Of a stretch of DNA of 47,868 bases, positions 17,928 to 26,101 are shown one piece after another. A model generated the notes under the pieces. That model did no database searches, had not been told where the DNA came from, and saw only the letters and a program-made list of their open reading frames with translations. The stretch is from Betaproteobacteria bacterium (lineage in GTDB: Bacteria > Pseudomonadota > Gammaproteobacteria > Burkholderiales > JAHFQX01). How positions within the stretch are numbered: the first letter of the stretch is position 1; every line of letters starts with the position of its first letter. The DNA is taken from positions 35,257-83,124 of the forward strand of contig JAHFQX010000003.1 in NCBI GenBank assembly GCA_023259135.1, read 5' to 3'. The position numbers were made by a program, and so were the translations under genes.

Positions 17928-20003
17928 CTATGTCATTGATGCGTCGAACAAGTCGCATTGTGGGATTGGTAATGCGGGGTGGCGCTGATTTGAACGGGCC
18001 CGCCCAATCAGGTCTGACGCCGCTTGGCTTCGCAGCACTTCGCGGTTGAAGATCCACGGTCCGTCTTGCAGAGGATGCTCGGCGGTGAGATCTCCGCGTT
18101 CAGCAGCCAAACGCAGCGTCTTCGGGCTCAGTTTCATGAACCGGGCGGCATGCGTCAGATTCATCCAGCCTTCTTGACCACAGCGATCGGCATCGTAGCA
18201 AGGTATCGTGTGGTGGCTGCGCAAAGCGGTAACGCGCTCGCGCGTCCAACGATTGCCGCGACCTGTCAGGATCGAATTACGGTTGAGCACGCCCGCGATG
18301 ACATCATCTGTACAGATTCGGACCAAGGCGCGGACTGCATCGATGACTTCGGGTGGGGTCTGCGAGGTAGTCTGACCACGCCGCCGTCTGGGCAATCGCA
18401 ATTCGGTATGAACGCCACCCTTCCAATGAATATTGAGGACGACCTCGCTGACTTGAGGATCAACATCTACGACGACCTCGTGAAGCAGGGAACGCACGAT
18501 GCGTTTCTTGAGTCGCGCATCGGCCTGTGGGTGGTTCCACACCGATTCCAGATCTGCGGCAAGGTCTTCGAAGTCGGTGCGGTGAAACTCCCGGACATTG
18601 AGCTGCGGCCGCTCCTGCTCCTCGATTCGGAGTTCGATTTCCCGGAGGCGCTGTAGGCCATGATTCCAGCGCCGCTCGAGTTCGTCCGCTACCAAGCGAT
18701 TCTCAGGATCAGCGGCATCGTACTGCTTCTGCGCGCGACGGACGGCATAGCGCGCTGCCTCCAAATCTCGCTTCAGGGCCTCCAGCACTTCATCGTGTTT
18801 GCGAACGCTATCTTTGCTTGCCAACATTGCCGCCTCAATCGCTGCAGGTTGCACGACGCGCAGTATCTCGCGAGCCATCGCTTCATCGACAGGTATGCCG
18901 CCAAAGGCAATGCAGCGGGGGTCCCCGTTATCGAGCCACCCCCGATGGCAGCAGTAGCGCAGGACATCGTGCCGGTTACCTGTATAGCGCACTGTGAGCT
19001 TACGGCCGCAGCGCCGGCAACGCAACATGCCAGCCAGCAGGGCGCCACCCCCTTGGGCAGCGCCGGCTTGTTCCGCGCCGCGCAGATTCGCCTTAATGGC
19101 CTGCTGAATCTGCTCGAACTGCTCCCAAGCGACGTAGCCCTCGTGCGCGTTGGGAATAAGCGCGAGCCACTCCGCGCGGGGTTTTCGACGATGTGCCTGA
19201 CGGGCTTCGCCAGCATCATATTGCGTCTTGGTTTCAGACTTGCCATAGGCGTAGGCGCCGCCGTAGGCCGGGTTGGTCAGCAAGCGATAGAGCGCTCCAT
19301 AGGTCGGACGCTTCCAGCATATTTCGCCCCGCGCGGTGACGGCCGGAATTTGTAAACCATGCTCGAGAAACCAAAGCAAAGTTTGACGCACAGATCCGAT
19401 TTCGACGAACTTGCGGAACAGCAACAGCACCGCTTGTTGTACCCGTTGATCAGGATCTTTTTCGATGAACTGTTCGCCCGTCTTCAGGTATCCGACCGGA
19501 GCGGCAACGATGAGTTCGCCCCGCTTGGCCTTCGCGCGGCGGGCCTCCAGCGAACGCTGTCGCAGAAGATCGAGTTCGTACTCGTTCAAACTGCCTTTGA
19601 GCCCCAGAAGCAACCGGTCATTGCTCTGTCGCGGCAAATACACCGCTTCCTGATCAATCAACACCGTGTCCACCACGCGACAGACTTCCACCAATTGCTG
19701 CCATTCTCGGCTGTTACGGGCAAAGCGCGAGACTTCCCGTGCCGCCACGGCGCCGACGTGACCCAGGCACACTTCCGCCACCATGCGCTCAAATCCGGCG
19801 CGCGCCACCGCACCCGAAGCCGATCTGCCGAGATCCTCATCAATAACCTCGATCTCGCGCCAGCCCAATTGGTGCAAACGCCCCTGCATCGCGTATTGCA
19901 GCTTCTGGCTCTCGAGATTATGGCTGACCTGGTAGGCAGATGACTGTCGAATATACAGAATGGCTTTGCGCGCCAAATGCTGCGGCTTGATCTTTTCACT
20001 CAT
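17928..20003 (-). CDS. large serine recombinase with C-terminal HTH
   Basis: The 691-residue protein has an N-terminal resolvase domain with ILYIRQSSAYQVSHNLESQ, containing the presumed nucleophilic Ser of YIRQSS, and REVSRFARNSREWQQL. The recombinase domain follows (GYLKTGEQFIEKDPDQRV, NPAYGGAYAYGK), then a zinc ribbon (CRRCGRKL and later YCCHRG), a long coiled coil (about residues 390-460) and a late HTH-like segment (LTHAARFMKLSPKTLRLAAERG). Large serine recombinases integrate and excise DNA between short att sites. The stop lies 28 bp from the proposed left end. No truncation is visible, so the enzyme may be active. Confidence 0.9.
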   Translation of the reverse strand: MSEKIKPQHLARKAILYIRQSSAYQVSHNLESQKLQYAMQGRLHQLGWREIEVIDEDLGRSASGAVARAGFERMVAEVCLGHVGAVAAREVSRFARNSREWQQLVEVCRVVDTVLIDQEAVYLPRQSNDRLLLGLKGSLNEYELDLLRQRSLEARRAKAKRGELIVAAPVGYLKTGEQFIEKDPDQRVQQAVLLLFRKFVEIGSVRQTLLWFLEHGLQIPAVTARGEICWKRPTYGALYRLLTNPAYGGAYAYGKSETKTQYDAGEARQAHRRKPRAEWLALIPNAHEGYVAWEQFEQIQQAIKANLRGAEQAGAAQGGGALLAGMLRCRRCGRKLTVRYTGNRHDVLRYCCHRGWLDNGDPRCIAFGGIPVDEAMAREILRVVQPAAIEAAMLASKDSVRKHDEVLEALKRDLEAARYAVRRAQKQYDAADPENRLVADELERRWNHGLQRLREIELRIEEQERPQLNVREFHRTDFEDLAADLESVWNHPQADARLKKRIVRSLLHEVVVDVDPQVSEVVLNIHWKGGVHTELRLPRRRRGQTTSQTPPEVIDAVRALVRICTDDVIAGVLNRNSILTGRGNRWTRERVTALRSHHTIPCYDADRCGQEGWMNLTHAARFMKLSPKTLRLAAERGDLTAEHPLQDGPWIFNREVLRSQAASDLIGRARSNQRHPALPIPQCDLFDASMT

Positions 20004-20193
20004 TGCCGAACTCCTGGCCTTCGGGATGGGCCAGACTTCTTGCGCAATGATCGCGCAGAAGACGCGCCAGGAGATGAACGCTTTGTTGTTGAATCTCCCT
20101 CGGTAAGGTTTCCCACCGAATGCTCACCTGAGGTGGATGGAACAGGTTCAGTTGAGCCACCTTCAACCGCGTCGCTTCGCTTTGCATTTGCAC
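19996..20193 (-). CDS. small accessory protein of the recombinase element
   Basis: A 65-residue product starts MQMQSEATRLKVAQLNLFHP and contains SIRWETLPREIQQQSVHLLARLL. Its stop overlaps the recombinase ATG at 20003, so the two are translationally coupled. The central RWETLPREIQQQ-type segment is, to my memory, recurrent next to recombinases of this kind, but no function is known to me. It overlaps the next upstream frame in a different phase. Confidence 0.6.
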   Translation of the reverse strand: MQMQSEATRLKVAQLNLFHPPQVSIRWETLPREIQQQSVHLLARLLRDHCARSLAHPEGQEFGNE

Positions 20194-20353
20194 CCTCCAT
20201 GCTGGACAAGGAATGGTGCTCAGCTTGCCTTACCGTGCAGTGGCTTTCCAGCGCAACTGACCTGAGCAACGTCTGCAGATCAATCAGCGCGACAGCATCT
20301 ACCTCGGGGCTTTCAGCCGTCCGTATGCTCCGGCACGCTGCCCCGTCGCACAT
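20000..20353 (-). CDS. accessory ORF of the recombinase element, start unclear
   Basis: The first ATG in this frame is at 20353, but coding-like sequence continues upstream to about 20530: PCTHNPEIQEVHYRWHPWYG, then RRGATIYQC and SRTFEIPQWMCDGAACRS. I recognise the THNPEIQEV..RWHPWYG pattern as recurring beside large serine recombinases, function unknown. No ATG, GTG or TTG precedes it before a TAA near 20565, so the true start may be non-canonical, supplied by flanking DNA, or lost. The 3' part, after SLSSMEGANAKRSDA, overlaps the small ORF in another phase and may not be conserved. Confidence 0.55.
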   Translation of the reverse strand: MCDGAACRSIRTAESPEVDAVALIDLQTLLRSVALESHCTVRQAEHHSLSSMEGANAKRSDAVEGGSTEPVPSTSGEHSVGNLTEGDSTTKRSSPGASSARSLRKKSGPSRRPGVRQ

Positions 20354-20531
20354 CCACTGCGGAATCTCGAACGTTCGACTATCATCTGAATCTTCGAGAC
20401 TACACTGGTAGATCGTTGCGCCCCGCCTCTCGACAACATGAATTACGCTGACTCGACAACCGTACCAGGGATGCCATCGGTAATGGACTTCCTGTATCTC
20501 GGGATTGTGGGTGCATGGTCGTCGAGTTGTA

Positions 20532-20622
20532 TAACGTGCATCGCCCTCATAGCAGTCTGGAACGCATTACGCCGAATGAAAAGTACTTGGCCGTCTTGCT
20601 ACCGATAAAGCCGGCCGCGTAA
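20532..20622 (+). pseudogene. IS3-type transposase relic, right part
   Basis: Just outside the proposed right end of the recombinase element the plus strand reads NVHRPHSSLERITPNEKYLA and ends at TAA 20620-20622. RPHSSL-x-x-x-TP is the classic C-terminal signature of IS3-family OrfB transposases. Its frame is continuous with the left relic ending at 17899 if the element is removed. Confidence 0.75.
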
Positions 20623-20645
20623 GATGAAAATCCCGGTGCGCCCCG

Positions 20646-20698
20646 AGTTGTCCGCGGCGTCGGTCGGCGCTTGCGACGAACCGACGCCGCGGACAACT
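20646..20698. repeat. perfect 19-bp inverted repeat
   Basis: The arm at 20646-20664 (AGTTGTCCGCGGCGTCGGT) is exactly the reverse complement of 20680-20698, around a 15-base spacer. It lies between the IS relic and the mscS-type gene. No T-run follows on either strand, so a standard intrinsic terminator is unlikely. A recombination site, protein-binding palindrome or structured RNA leader are possible. Confidence 0.7.
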
Positions 20699-20750
20699 AT
20701 GCATCTTCCGCAATCCGCCCGGAGTCCGCGTATAAATCAGGGAATATCGA

Positions 20751-21839
20751 ATGGATTACATCTACATATTTTTGAATGAAGAAACCTGGAAGAATGTGGG
20801 AATCTCGGCTGGCATAATTCTGGCCGCGCTTGTCCTCGGCACGCTCCTCTACCTTTTTGTTTTCGCGGGGCTAACCCGCCTGGCCCGCAGTACCTCTACC
20901 CCATGGGACGAAAAGGCACTGGAGTATGCCCGCAAACCGAGCCGCATTCTCTTCCCGCTGTTCATGCTCAATCTCATGGCGCCCTCCATCCGGCTTCCCG
21001 AGGGCGCGCTCGAGCTTCTCACTCACATCATCAGCCTTCTCTTTATCGCTTCCATCGCGCACCTTCTGATCAGCCTGATCTATCTTCTGCGTGACTTCCT
21101 GCTATCCCGGCACGATATCGGTCTCCAAGACAACCTGTCGGCCCGAAAGGTCTACACGCAGGTCCGTGTCTTGGAGAAGGTGCTCCTCTTCGTGGTAGCG
21201 TTGGCCACGGTCGCCTTCATGCTGATGACTTTCGACGGCGTCCGCCAGATCGGCATGAGCATTCTGGCCTCCGCGGGCATCGCCGGAATCATTCTCGGCC
21301 TGGCGGCCCAGAAGAGCATCGGGACCCTGCTGGCCAGCATTCAAATCGCCGTCACTCAGCCGATCCGCATCGACGATGTCGTCATCGTGGAGGGCGAATG
21401 GGGCCGGGTCGAGGATATCACCCTGACCTATGTGGTCATCCGCACCTGGGACCTGCGCTGCCTCATCCTGCCGATCGCCTATTTCATTGAAAAGCCATTT
21501 CAAAACTGGACCCGAAAATCGTCGGACATCCTCGGCACCGTATTCCTCTATACTGATTACACCGTTCCCATAGAGGCAGTGCGTCAGGAATTGCTCCGGC
21601 TCGTCAAAACGTCCGGCTTGTGGGACGGGAAGGTCTGCGGCTTACAAGTGACTGATTGCAAGCCAAATGTTATGGAACTAAGACTGCTGATCAGCGCAAG
21701 CGATTCGTCTAAAGCGTGGGATCTGCGCTGCCTGCTACGGGAAAAAATCGTGGCGTTCATCCAAGAAAATTATCCAGCGAGCCTCCCCCGGGTGAGAGTC
21801 GAAATCGACCATCTCGACTCGAAACATATCCAGCACTGA
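20751..21839 (+). CDS. MscS-family mechanosensitive ion channel
   Basis: The 362-residue protein has several N-terminal membrane helices (ISAGIILAALVLGTLLYLFV, RILFPLFMLNLMAPS, LISLLFIASIAHLLI) and the MscS pore helix ILASAGIAGIILGLAAQKSI. The beta domain follows with IDDVVIVEGEWGRVEDITL and RTWDLRCLILPIAYF. Such channels open on membrane tension to release solutes during osmotic downshock. The ATG at 20751 fits the first membrane segment; the region upstream contains the 19-bp inverted repeat. Freestanding gene. Confidence 0.9.
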   Translation: MDYIYIFLNEETWKNVGISAGIILAALVLGTLLYLFVFAGLTRLARSTSTPWDEKALEYARKPSRILFPLFMLNLMAPSIRLPEGALELLTHIISLLFIASIAHLLISLIYLLRDFLLSRHDIGLQDNLSARKVYTQVRVLEKVLLFVVALATVAFMLMTFDGVRQIGMSILASAGIAGIILGLAAQKSIGTLLASIQIAVTQPIRIDDVVIVEGEWGRVEDITLTYVVIRTWDLRCLILPIAYFIEKPFQNWTRKSSDILGTVFLYTDYTVPIEAVRQELLRLVKTSGLWDGKVCGLQVTDCKPNVMELRLLISASDSSKAWDLRCLLREKIVAFIQENYPASLPRVRVEIDHLDSKHIQH

Positions 21840-21882
21840 ACCGCCAATCATGAGTAACACGCATGGACGCCCACTTTTGCCC

Positions 21883-21925
21883 TCAAGCGGGGCCGCTTTA
21901 TTCTTTTCGGCCCTCCCCCGCTTGA
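21883..21925. repeat. 10-bp inverted repeat after the MscS gene
   Basis: TCAAGCGGGG (21883-21892) is perfectly complementary to 21916-21925, with an inner CCG/CGG that could lengthen the stem. It sits between the channel gene and the following SDR gene. No T-tract follows, so it may be a factor-dependent terminator or an operator. Confidence 0.45.
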
Positions 21926-21983
21926 AAATTGATACGATAAATGCCTCGCGTTCGATAAATTTGGCTTTGGAGGAGAAAACACC

Positions 21984-22772
21984 ATGGACTTCGGCTTGAA
22001 GGGCAAAACCGGAATAATCACCGGGGCCAGCCAGGGCATCGGCGAGGCCATCGTCCACGCCTTGGCGGCGGAGGGCATGCGGCTGGTGCTGTGCGCCCGG
22101 AACGGCCAGCGCTTGGCGGCGGTGGCGGCGGACCTCGCGGTGGGCTACGGCGCGGAAGCTTTCCCGGTGGCCACTGATTTGAGCAGCCAGCAGGGTGTGG
22201 ACACCCTGGTGCGGGAAGCCGTGGCAAAACTCGGCTGCATCGACGTGCTGGTGAACAACGCCGGAGCCATCCGCGGCGGCTCGCTGCTCAGCAAGCCCGA
22301 TGCGGAATGGCACGAGGACTGGGCCCTCAAGGTATTCGGCTATGTGCGCCTGACCCGCGCCGTATTCCCGCTGATGCAAGCCGCGGGCGGCGGCCGCATC
22401 ATCAACATCATCGGCCAGGCCGGACGCCAGCCCAAGGCCGACTACCTGGCGGGGGGCGGCGCCAACGCCGCCATCATGAACATGACCAAGGCCCTGGGGG
22501 ACGAAGGCGGCCCCCACAACATCCTGGTCAACGGCATCAGCCCCGGTCCCATCCGCACCCAGCGCTGGCAATCCCTCATGGCCCGCTCCGCCCAGGAGAG
22601 CGGCAAGACGGTCGCCGAGGCCGAAGCCGAATGGATGGCCAACAATCCGCTGCGGCGGGCCGGCGATCCGGAGGAGGTGGCGGCCCTGGCGGCCTTCCTC
22701 GCCTCCCGTCAGGCCTCTTATATCAACGGCGCCATCATTCCGGTGGACGGCGGAGACCAGCGTTGCATTTGA
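21984..22772 (+). CDS. short-chain dehydrogenase/reductase with atypical active site
   Basis: The 262-residue protein has GKTGIITGASQGIGEAIVHAL (NAD(P) motif), VLVNNAGAIRGG and RIINIIGQAGRQ. The segment that normally carries YxxxK reads DYLAGGGANAAIMNMTKALG: the Lys position is Asn and the Tyr is three residues too early. ISPGPIRTQRW and YINGAIIPVDGG complete the fold. It is a full-length SDR of a subfamily that does not use the classical Tyr/Lys pair. Paired with a CoA-transferase gene 60 bp downstream, so it probably acts on an acyl-CoA or its precursor. A GGAGGAG sequence supports the start. Confidence 0.85.
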   Translation: MDFGLKGKTGIITGASQGIGEAIVHALAAEGMRLVLCARNGQRLAAVAADLAVGYGAEAFPVATDLSSQQGVDTLVREAVAKLGCIDVLVNNAGAIRGGSLLSKPDAEWHEDWALKVFGYVRLTRAVFPLMQAAGGGRIINIIGQAGRQPKADYLAGGGANAAIMNMTKALGDEGGPHNILVNGISPGPIRTQRWQSLMARSAQESGKTVAEAEAEWMANNPLRRAGDPEEVAALAAFLASRQASYINGAIIPVDGGDQRCI

Positions 22773-22779
22773 CCGATAG

Positions 22780-22816
22780 CCCAGTAGCAATAGGCCACTA
22801 AAATTAGTCACCGGAC
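22780..22816 (+). repeat. short dispersed repeat, copy 1 (intergenic)
   Basis: Between the SDR and CoA-transferase genes, a stretch starting CCCAG and containing GGCCACTAAA and then GTCACC closely matches 27785-27831, which lies inside the AlgR-like gene. This copy lacks about 9-10 bases in the middle. No function is assigned. Confidence 0.5.
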
Positions 22817-22832
22817 GAAAAGGACGCGAACC

Positions 22833-24020
22833 ATGGCCGTATTGGAAGGCATCACCGTATTGGATCTTTCCCGGCTCATCGCCGGGCCCTACGCCACCAT
22901 GGTGCTGGCGGACCTGGGGGCTCGGGTCATCAAGGTGGAATCCCTGACGGGCGAGGACGGCCGTCATTTCGGTCCGCCCTTTTACGGCGACGTGAGCGTC
23001 ACCTTTATGACCTGTAACCGGGGCAAGGAATCCATCAGCTTCGACGTGCGCACTCCGGCTGGCAAGGAAATCCTGGCACGGCTGCTGCGCCGTTCCCAGG
23101 TGGTGGTCCACAACTTCCGGCCGGATTTCGTGGAGCAGCACGGGCTGGGCTACGAGGAGCTGCGGCGCGTCAATCCGGAGATCATCTACTATGCCGTGAC
23201 TTCTTACGGAGAAACGGGACCTTACCGCCTGAAGCCGGCGGTGGACAGCGTCATCCAGGGCGTGGCCGGAGCCTTTTATGCTTGCGGCGAGGAACAAGAC
23301 CCGCCGATTCGCATCGGCCTGCCCATCGTGGATATCTCCGCCGGCATGTGCGGGGCCACCGGCTTGCTGGCGGCCATCATGGAATACCAGAAAACCGGCC
23401 GGGGCCAGCGGGTGGAGCTCACCCTCATCGACACCATGCTGAATTTCCTGGCCGGCAAGATCGGCGAAACCGCGGTGGAAGGCCGCCCGCCCCTCCGGGA
23501 AATCAACCTGCCCATCGCCGTGCCCAGCCGGCATTTTCGGGCCGCCGACGGCGCCTATTTCAGCGTCTCGGTGGTGAACAACGGCGCCTTCAAGCGCTTT
23601 TGCAAAGTCATCGGTCGTCCCGAATGGATCGAGGACTCGCGCTTTTCCGGCAACCCCGGCCGCATCGCCAATCGCAAGACGCTGCTGGCCGAACTGGCCA
23701 CGATCTTCGCCACTCGCCCCGCTCAAGAGTGGGTAGCCGCCTTCGACGCCGCCGATATTCCCACCGGTCCAGTGAACACCGTGCCCCAAATGCTGCAAGA
23801 CCCGGTGCTGCGGGGCCGGCTGGTGGAGCATCCGCAAGTTCCCGGTCTGCCCGCCATCGGTTTCCCCGCTCAATTGTCCCAAGGCATGCTCAAGATCGAG
23901 GACATGCCTCCGCCCCCCCGCATGGGCCAGCACACCACGGCGATTCTGAAAGAAGTGGGTTACGGCGACCATGAAGTGGCCCGCCTGGTTGCCCAGGGGG
24001 CGGTAAAAGCTTCGGGTTAA
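22833..24020 (+). CDS. CaiB/BaiF family III CoA-transferase
   Basis: The 395-residue protein begins MAVLEGITVLDLSRLIAGPY, followed by ATMVLADLGARVIKVE and NRGKESISFDVRTPAGKE. VVVHNFRPDFVEQHGLGYEEL and ITSYGETGPYR-like VTSYGETGPYRLKPAVDSVI are present, then LPIVDISAGMCGATG with the Asp expected to form the acyl anhydride. Family III enzymes move CoA between carboxylic acids without ATP. It belongs with the upstream SDR gene. Substrate unknown. It is a different sequence type from the racemase-like member at 4692-5819 (no GHDLNY). Its stop overlaps the convergent fructosamine-kinase relic by 4 bp. Confidence 0.92.
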   Translation: MAVLEGITVLDLSRLIAGPYATMVLADLGARVIKVESLTGEDGRHFGPPFYGDVSVTFMTCNRGKESISFDVRTPAGKEILARLLRRSQVVVHNFRPDFVEQHGLGYEELRRVNPEIIYYAVTSYGETGPYRLKPAVDSVIQGVAGAFYACGEEQDPPIRIGLPIVDISAGMCGATGLLAAIMEYQKTGRGQRVELTLIDTMLNFLAGKIGETAVEGRPPLREINLPIAVPSRHFRAADGAYFSVSVVNNGAFKRFCKVIGRPEWIEDSRFSGNPGRIANRKTLLAELATIFATRPAQEWVAAFDAADIPTGPVNTVPQMLQDPVLRGRLVEHPQVPGLPAIGFPAQLSQGMLKIEDMPPPPRMGQHTTAILKEVGYGDHEVARLVAQGAVKASG

Positions 24021-24658
24021 CCCAGTTCGGCGAGCAGTTCGTCCGCCATCCCCTCCGCCTGCCGCAGGTAGCCGCCGCCGAACAGGTTGAGGGGGTTGAG
24101 AACGTGGTAGAGGTTGTACAGGGTCTTGCGGACGGCATAGCCGGGATCGAGGGGAAAATCGGCCCGGTAGGCGGCGTGGAAATCCTCGCCGAAGCCGCCG
24201 AACAGTTCCGTCATGGCCAGATCGGCCTCCCGGTCGCCGTAGTACACGGCCGGATCGAAGATCACCGGCTGCCCCGCGGCATCGAAACCCGCGTTGCCGT
24301 TCCATAGATCACCGTGCAGCAGGGCGGGGCGAGCATGATGGGACTCGAAGAACCGCCCCAGTTCGGCCAGCAGTCGCTCTCCTTGCCGTTGCAGCCGGCC
24401 GCCGTAACCCTGCCGCTGGGCCAGGCGAAGCTGGAACCCCAACCGCCGGTCGCGGAAAAACGCCGCCCAATCCGTATTCGGCGCGTTGACCTGGGGCGTA
24501 GCGCCGATGCTGTTGTCCCGCTCCCAGCCGAAGCTGTCCCGGCTCACCCGGTGCAAGGCGGCCAGCCCTTGTCCCAGCGCCCGCCAGCTTTGGGGATCGG
24601 GTCTCCCGAAGGGGATCCACTCCAGCACCAACCAAGCGGCATCGCCGCTGACGCCGTG
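24017..24658 (-). pseudogene. fructosamine kinase family protein lacking its N-lobe
   Basis: The frame reads GHGVSGDAAWLVLEWIPFGR, then LLHGDLWNGNAGFDAAGQPV and IFDPAVYYGDREADLAMTEL. These are the hinge and the catalytic HGDL and DP motifs of fructosamine/ketosamine kinases. The family is about 290 residues, but here only about 204-214 are present. The missing part is the N-lobe with the ATP-binding loop and lysine. Upstream of GHGVSGD the sequence changes directly into the 3' end of argH. Only a TTG at 24631 is available as a start. I infer a 5' deletion and an inactive kinase. Confidence 0.75.
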
Positions 24659-24671
24659 ACCAAACCGGCCA

Positions 24672-26078
24672 CTAGAGCCGAGCGCGGGCCCGGGTGATGG
24701 CTTTCCGGACCTGCTCCGGAGCCGTGCCGCCGATGTGGTTGCGACTCGCCAGGGAACCCTCCAAGGTCAACACCGCGTAGACGTCCTCCCCCACCAGCGG
24801 CGAGAACTCGCGCAGCGCCGCCAGGGACAGGGCGCTCAAATCGCAGCCTTGCTCCACCGCCCGCCGCACCGCCCGGGCCACGGCTTCGTGGGCGTCGCGG
24901 AAGGGCAAGCCCTTCTTGACCAGATAATCGGCCAGGTCCGTGGCGGTGGCGTAGCCCTCCTGGGCGGCCTGGGCCATGGCGGCGGGGCGCACGATGATGC
25001 CCCGCAGCATGTCGGCGAAGATCCGCAGGCTGACTGTCAAGGTATCCACGGTGTCGAACAGCGGCTCCTTGTCCTCCTGGTTGTCCTTGTTGTAGGCCAG
25101 CGGCTGGCCCTTCATCAGGGTGAGCAGCGCCATCAGGTGGCCGTTGATCCGGCCGGTTTTGCCCCGCAGCAGCTCGGCCACGTCGGGGTTCTTTTTTTGG
25201 GGCATGATGGAAGAGCCGGTGCAGAAACGGTCCGCCAGGTCCACGAAGCCGAAGCGGGGATTCATCCACAGGATCAGCTCTTCGGAGAAGCGCGACAGGT
25301 GGATCATCAGCAGCGCGGCCCAGGCGCAGAATTCGATGGCGAAATCCCGATCGGAAACGGCGTCCAGGGAATTTTCGCACACGCCGTCGAAGCCCAGTTC
25401 CCGGGCTACCCGCTCGCGGTCGATGGGAAAGCCGGTGCCTGCCAGGGCCGCCGCCCCCAGAGGCAGGCGGTTGATGCGCTTGCGGCAATCGGCGAGCCGG
25501 GCCGCATCCCGGTCCAGCATCTCGAAATAGGCCATGAGGTGATGACCGAAGGACACCGGCTGGGCCACCTGGAGATGGGTGTAGCCCGGCATCACGGTGT
25601 CGGCGTGCGGCTCGGCGACCTCCAGCAACGCCAGTCGGGCGTCTTTGAGCAAGGCCAGCAGCTCGTCCGCCGCCGCCCGCAAATAAAGGCGAATGTCGGT
25701 GGCGACCTGATCGTTGCGGGAACGGCCGGTGTGCAGCCGCTTGCCGGCATTCCCCACCAGATCGGTGAGACGCTGCTCGATATTGAGATGCACGTCCTCC
25801 CAGTCCAGCGACCAGGGGAAAGTGCCGCCGCGGATTTCCTCCAGGACGCGGGCTAGGCCGGTTTCGATGGCGGCCAGATCGGCGGCATTCAGAATGCCCA
25901 CGGCATGCAGCATGCGGGCATGGGCCAGCGAGCCTTGAATGTCGAATTCGGCCAGCCGCCGGTCGAAATCCACCGACGCGGTATAGCGCTTCACCCACTC
26001 GCTGACCGGCTCGCTGAAACGCCCCGACCAGAGCTTACCGGCGGCGGGGGAAGGAAAATCGGGTTGCTTTGGGTCCAT
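24672..26078 (-). CDS. argH: argininosuccinate lyase
   Basis: ArgH splits argininosuccinate to arginine and fumarate, the last step of arginine synthesis. The 468-residue protein shows [56 protein letters not shown] and the signature loop [19 protein letters not shown] with the catalytic Ser. The ATG at 26078 (MDPKQPDF) is preferred over an upstream start at 26135 inside the divergent kinase gene. The adjacent algZ/algR-type pair is its usual divergent neighbour in beta- and gammaproteobacteria. Downstream it abuts the truncated fructosamine kinase. Confidence 0.95.
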   Translation of the reverse strand: MDPKQPDFPSPAAGKLWSGRFSEPVSEWVKRYTASVDFDRRLAEFDIQGSLAHARMLHAVGILNAADLAAIETGLARVLEEIRGGTFPWSLDWEDVHLNIEQRLTDLVGNAGKRLHTGRSRNDQVATDIRLYLRAAADELLALLKDARLALLEVAEPHADTVMPGYTHLQVAQPVSFGHHLMAYFEMLDRDAARLADCRKRINRLPLGAAALAGTGFPIDRERVARELGFDGVCENSLDAVSDRDFAIEFCAWAALLMIHLSRFSEELILWMNPRFGFVDLADRFCTGSSIMPQKKNPDVAELLRGKTGRINGHLMALLTLMKGQPLAYNKDNQEDKEPLFDTVDTLTVSLRIFADMLRGIIVRPAAMAQAAQEGYATATDLADYLVKKGLPFRDAHEAVARAVRRAVEQGCDLSALSLAALREFSPLVGEDVYAVLTLEGSLASRNHIGGTAPEQVRKAITRARARL

Positions 26079-26101
26079 GGCTTGGTCAAAATCGTCGGGC
26101 C

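Larger units (their letters stand above)
17900..20531. mobile_element. large-serine-recombinase element inserted in an IS3 relic
   Basis: A 2632-bp unit holds a large serine recombinase, a small ORF and an upstream accessory ORF, all on the minus strand and packed from edge to edge. The proposed boundaries share a TA (17898-17899 and 20530-20531). Joining the outer flanks through one TA gives GACTGGTATAACGTGCAT, which translates DWYNVH and fuses GYLDWY to NVHRPHSSLERITPNEKY, an uninterrupted IS3 transposase C-terminus. The ends are imperfect inverted repeats beginning TACAA (17898-17902, and the complement of 20527-20531). A 2-bp core exchange is the known mode of this recombinase class; excision here is inferred. 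Confidence 0.7.

Noticed and set aside
20646-20698. 19-bp inverted repeat as an intrinsic terminator
   Set aside because: No T-run follows the stem on either strand, and no gene ends directly upstream in the right orientation except the short IS relic.
21883-21925. Inverted repeat after mscS as a standard Rho-independent terminator
   Set aside because: The 10-bp stem is followed by AAAATTG on the plus strand, not by T residues.
21735-24305. 856-codon minus-strand frame across the SDR and CoA-transferase genes
   Set aside because: Low-complexity Gly/Arg/His-rich shadow frame; the plus-strand genes show clear family motifs over the same DNA.
24544-25998. 484-codon minus-strand frame overlapping argH
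   Set aside because: Frame-shifted shadow of argH, which carries all lyase signatures in its own frame.
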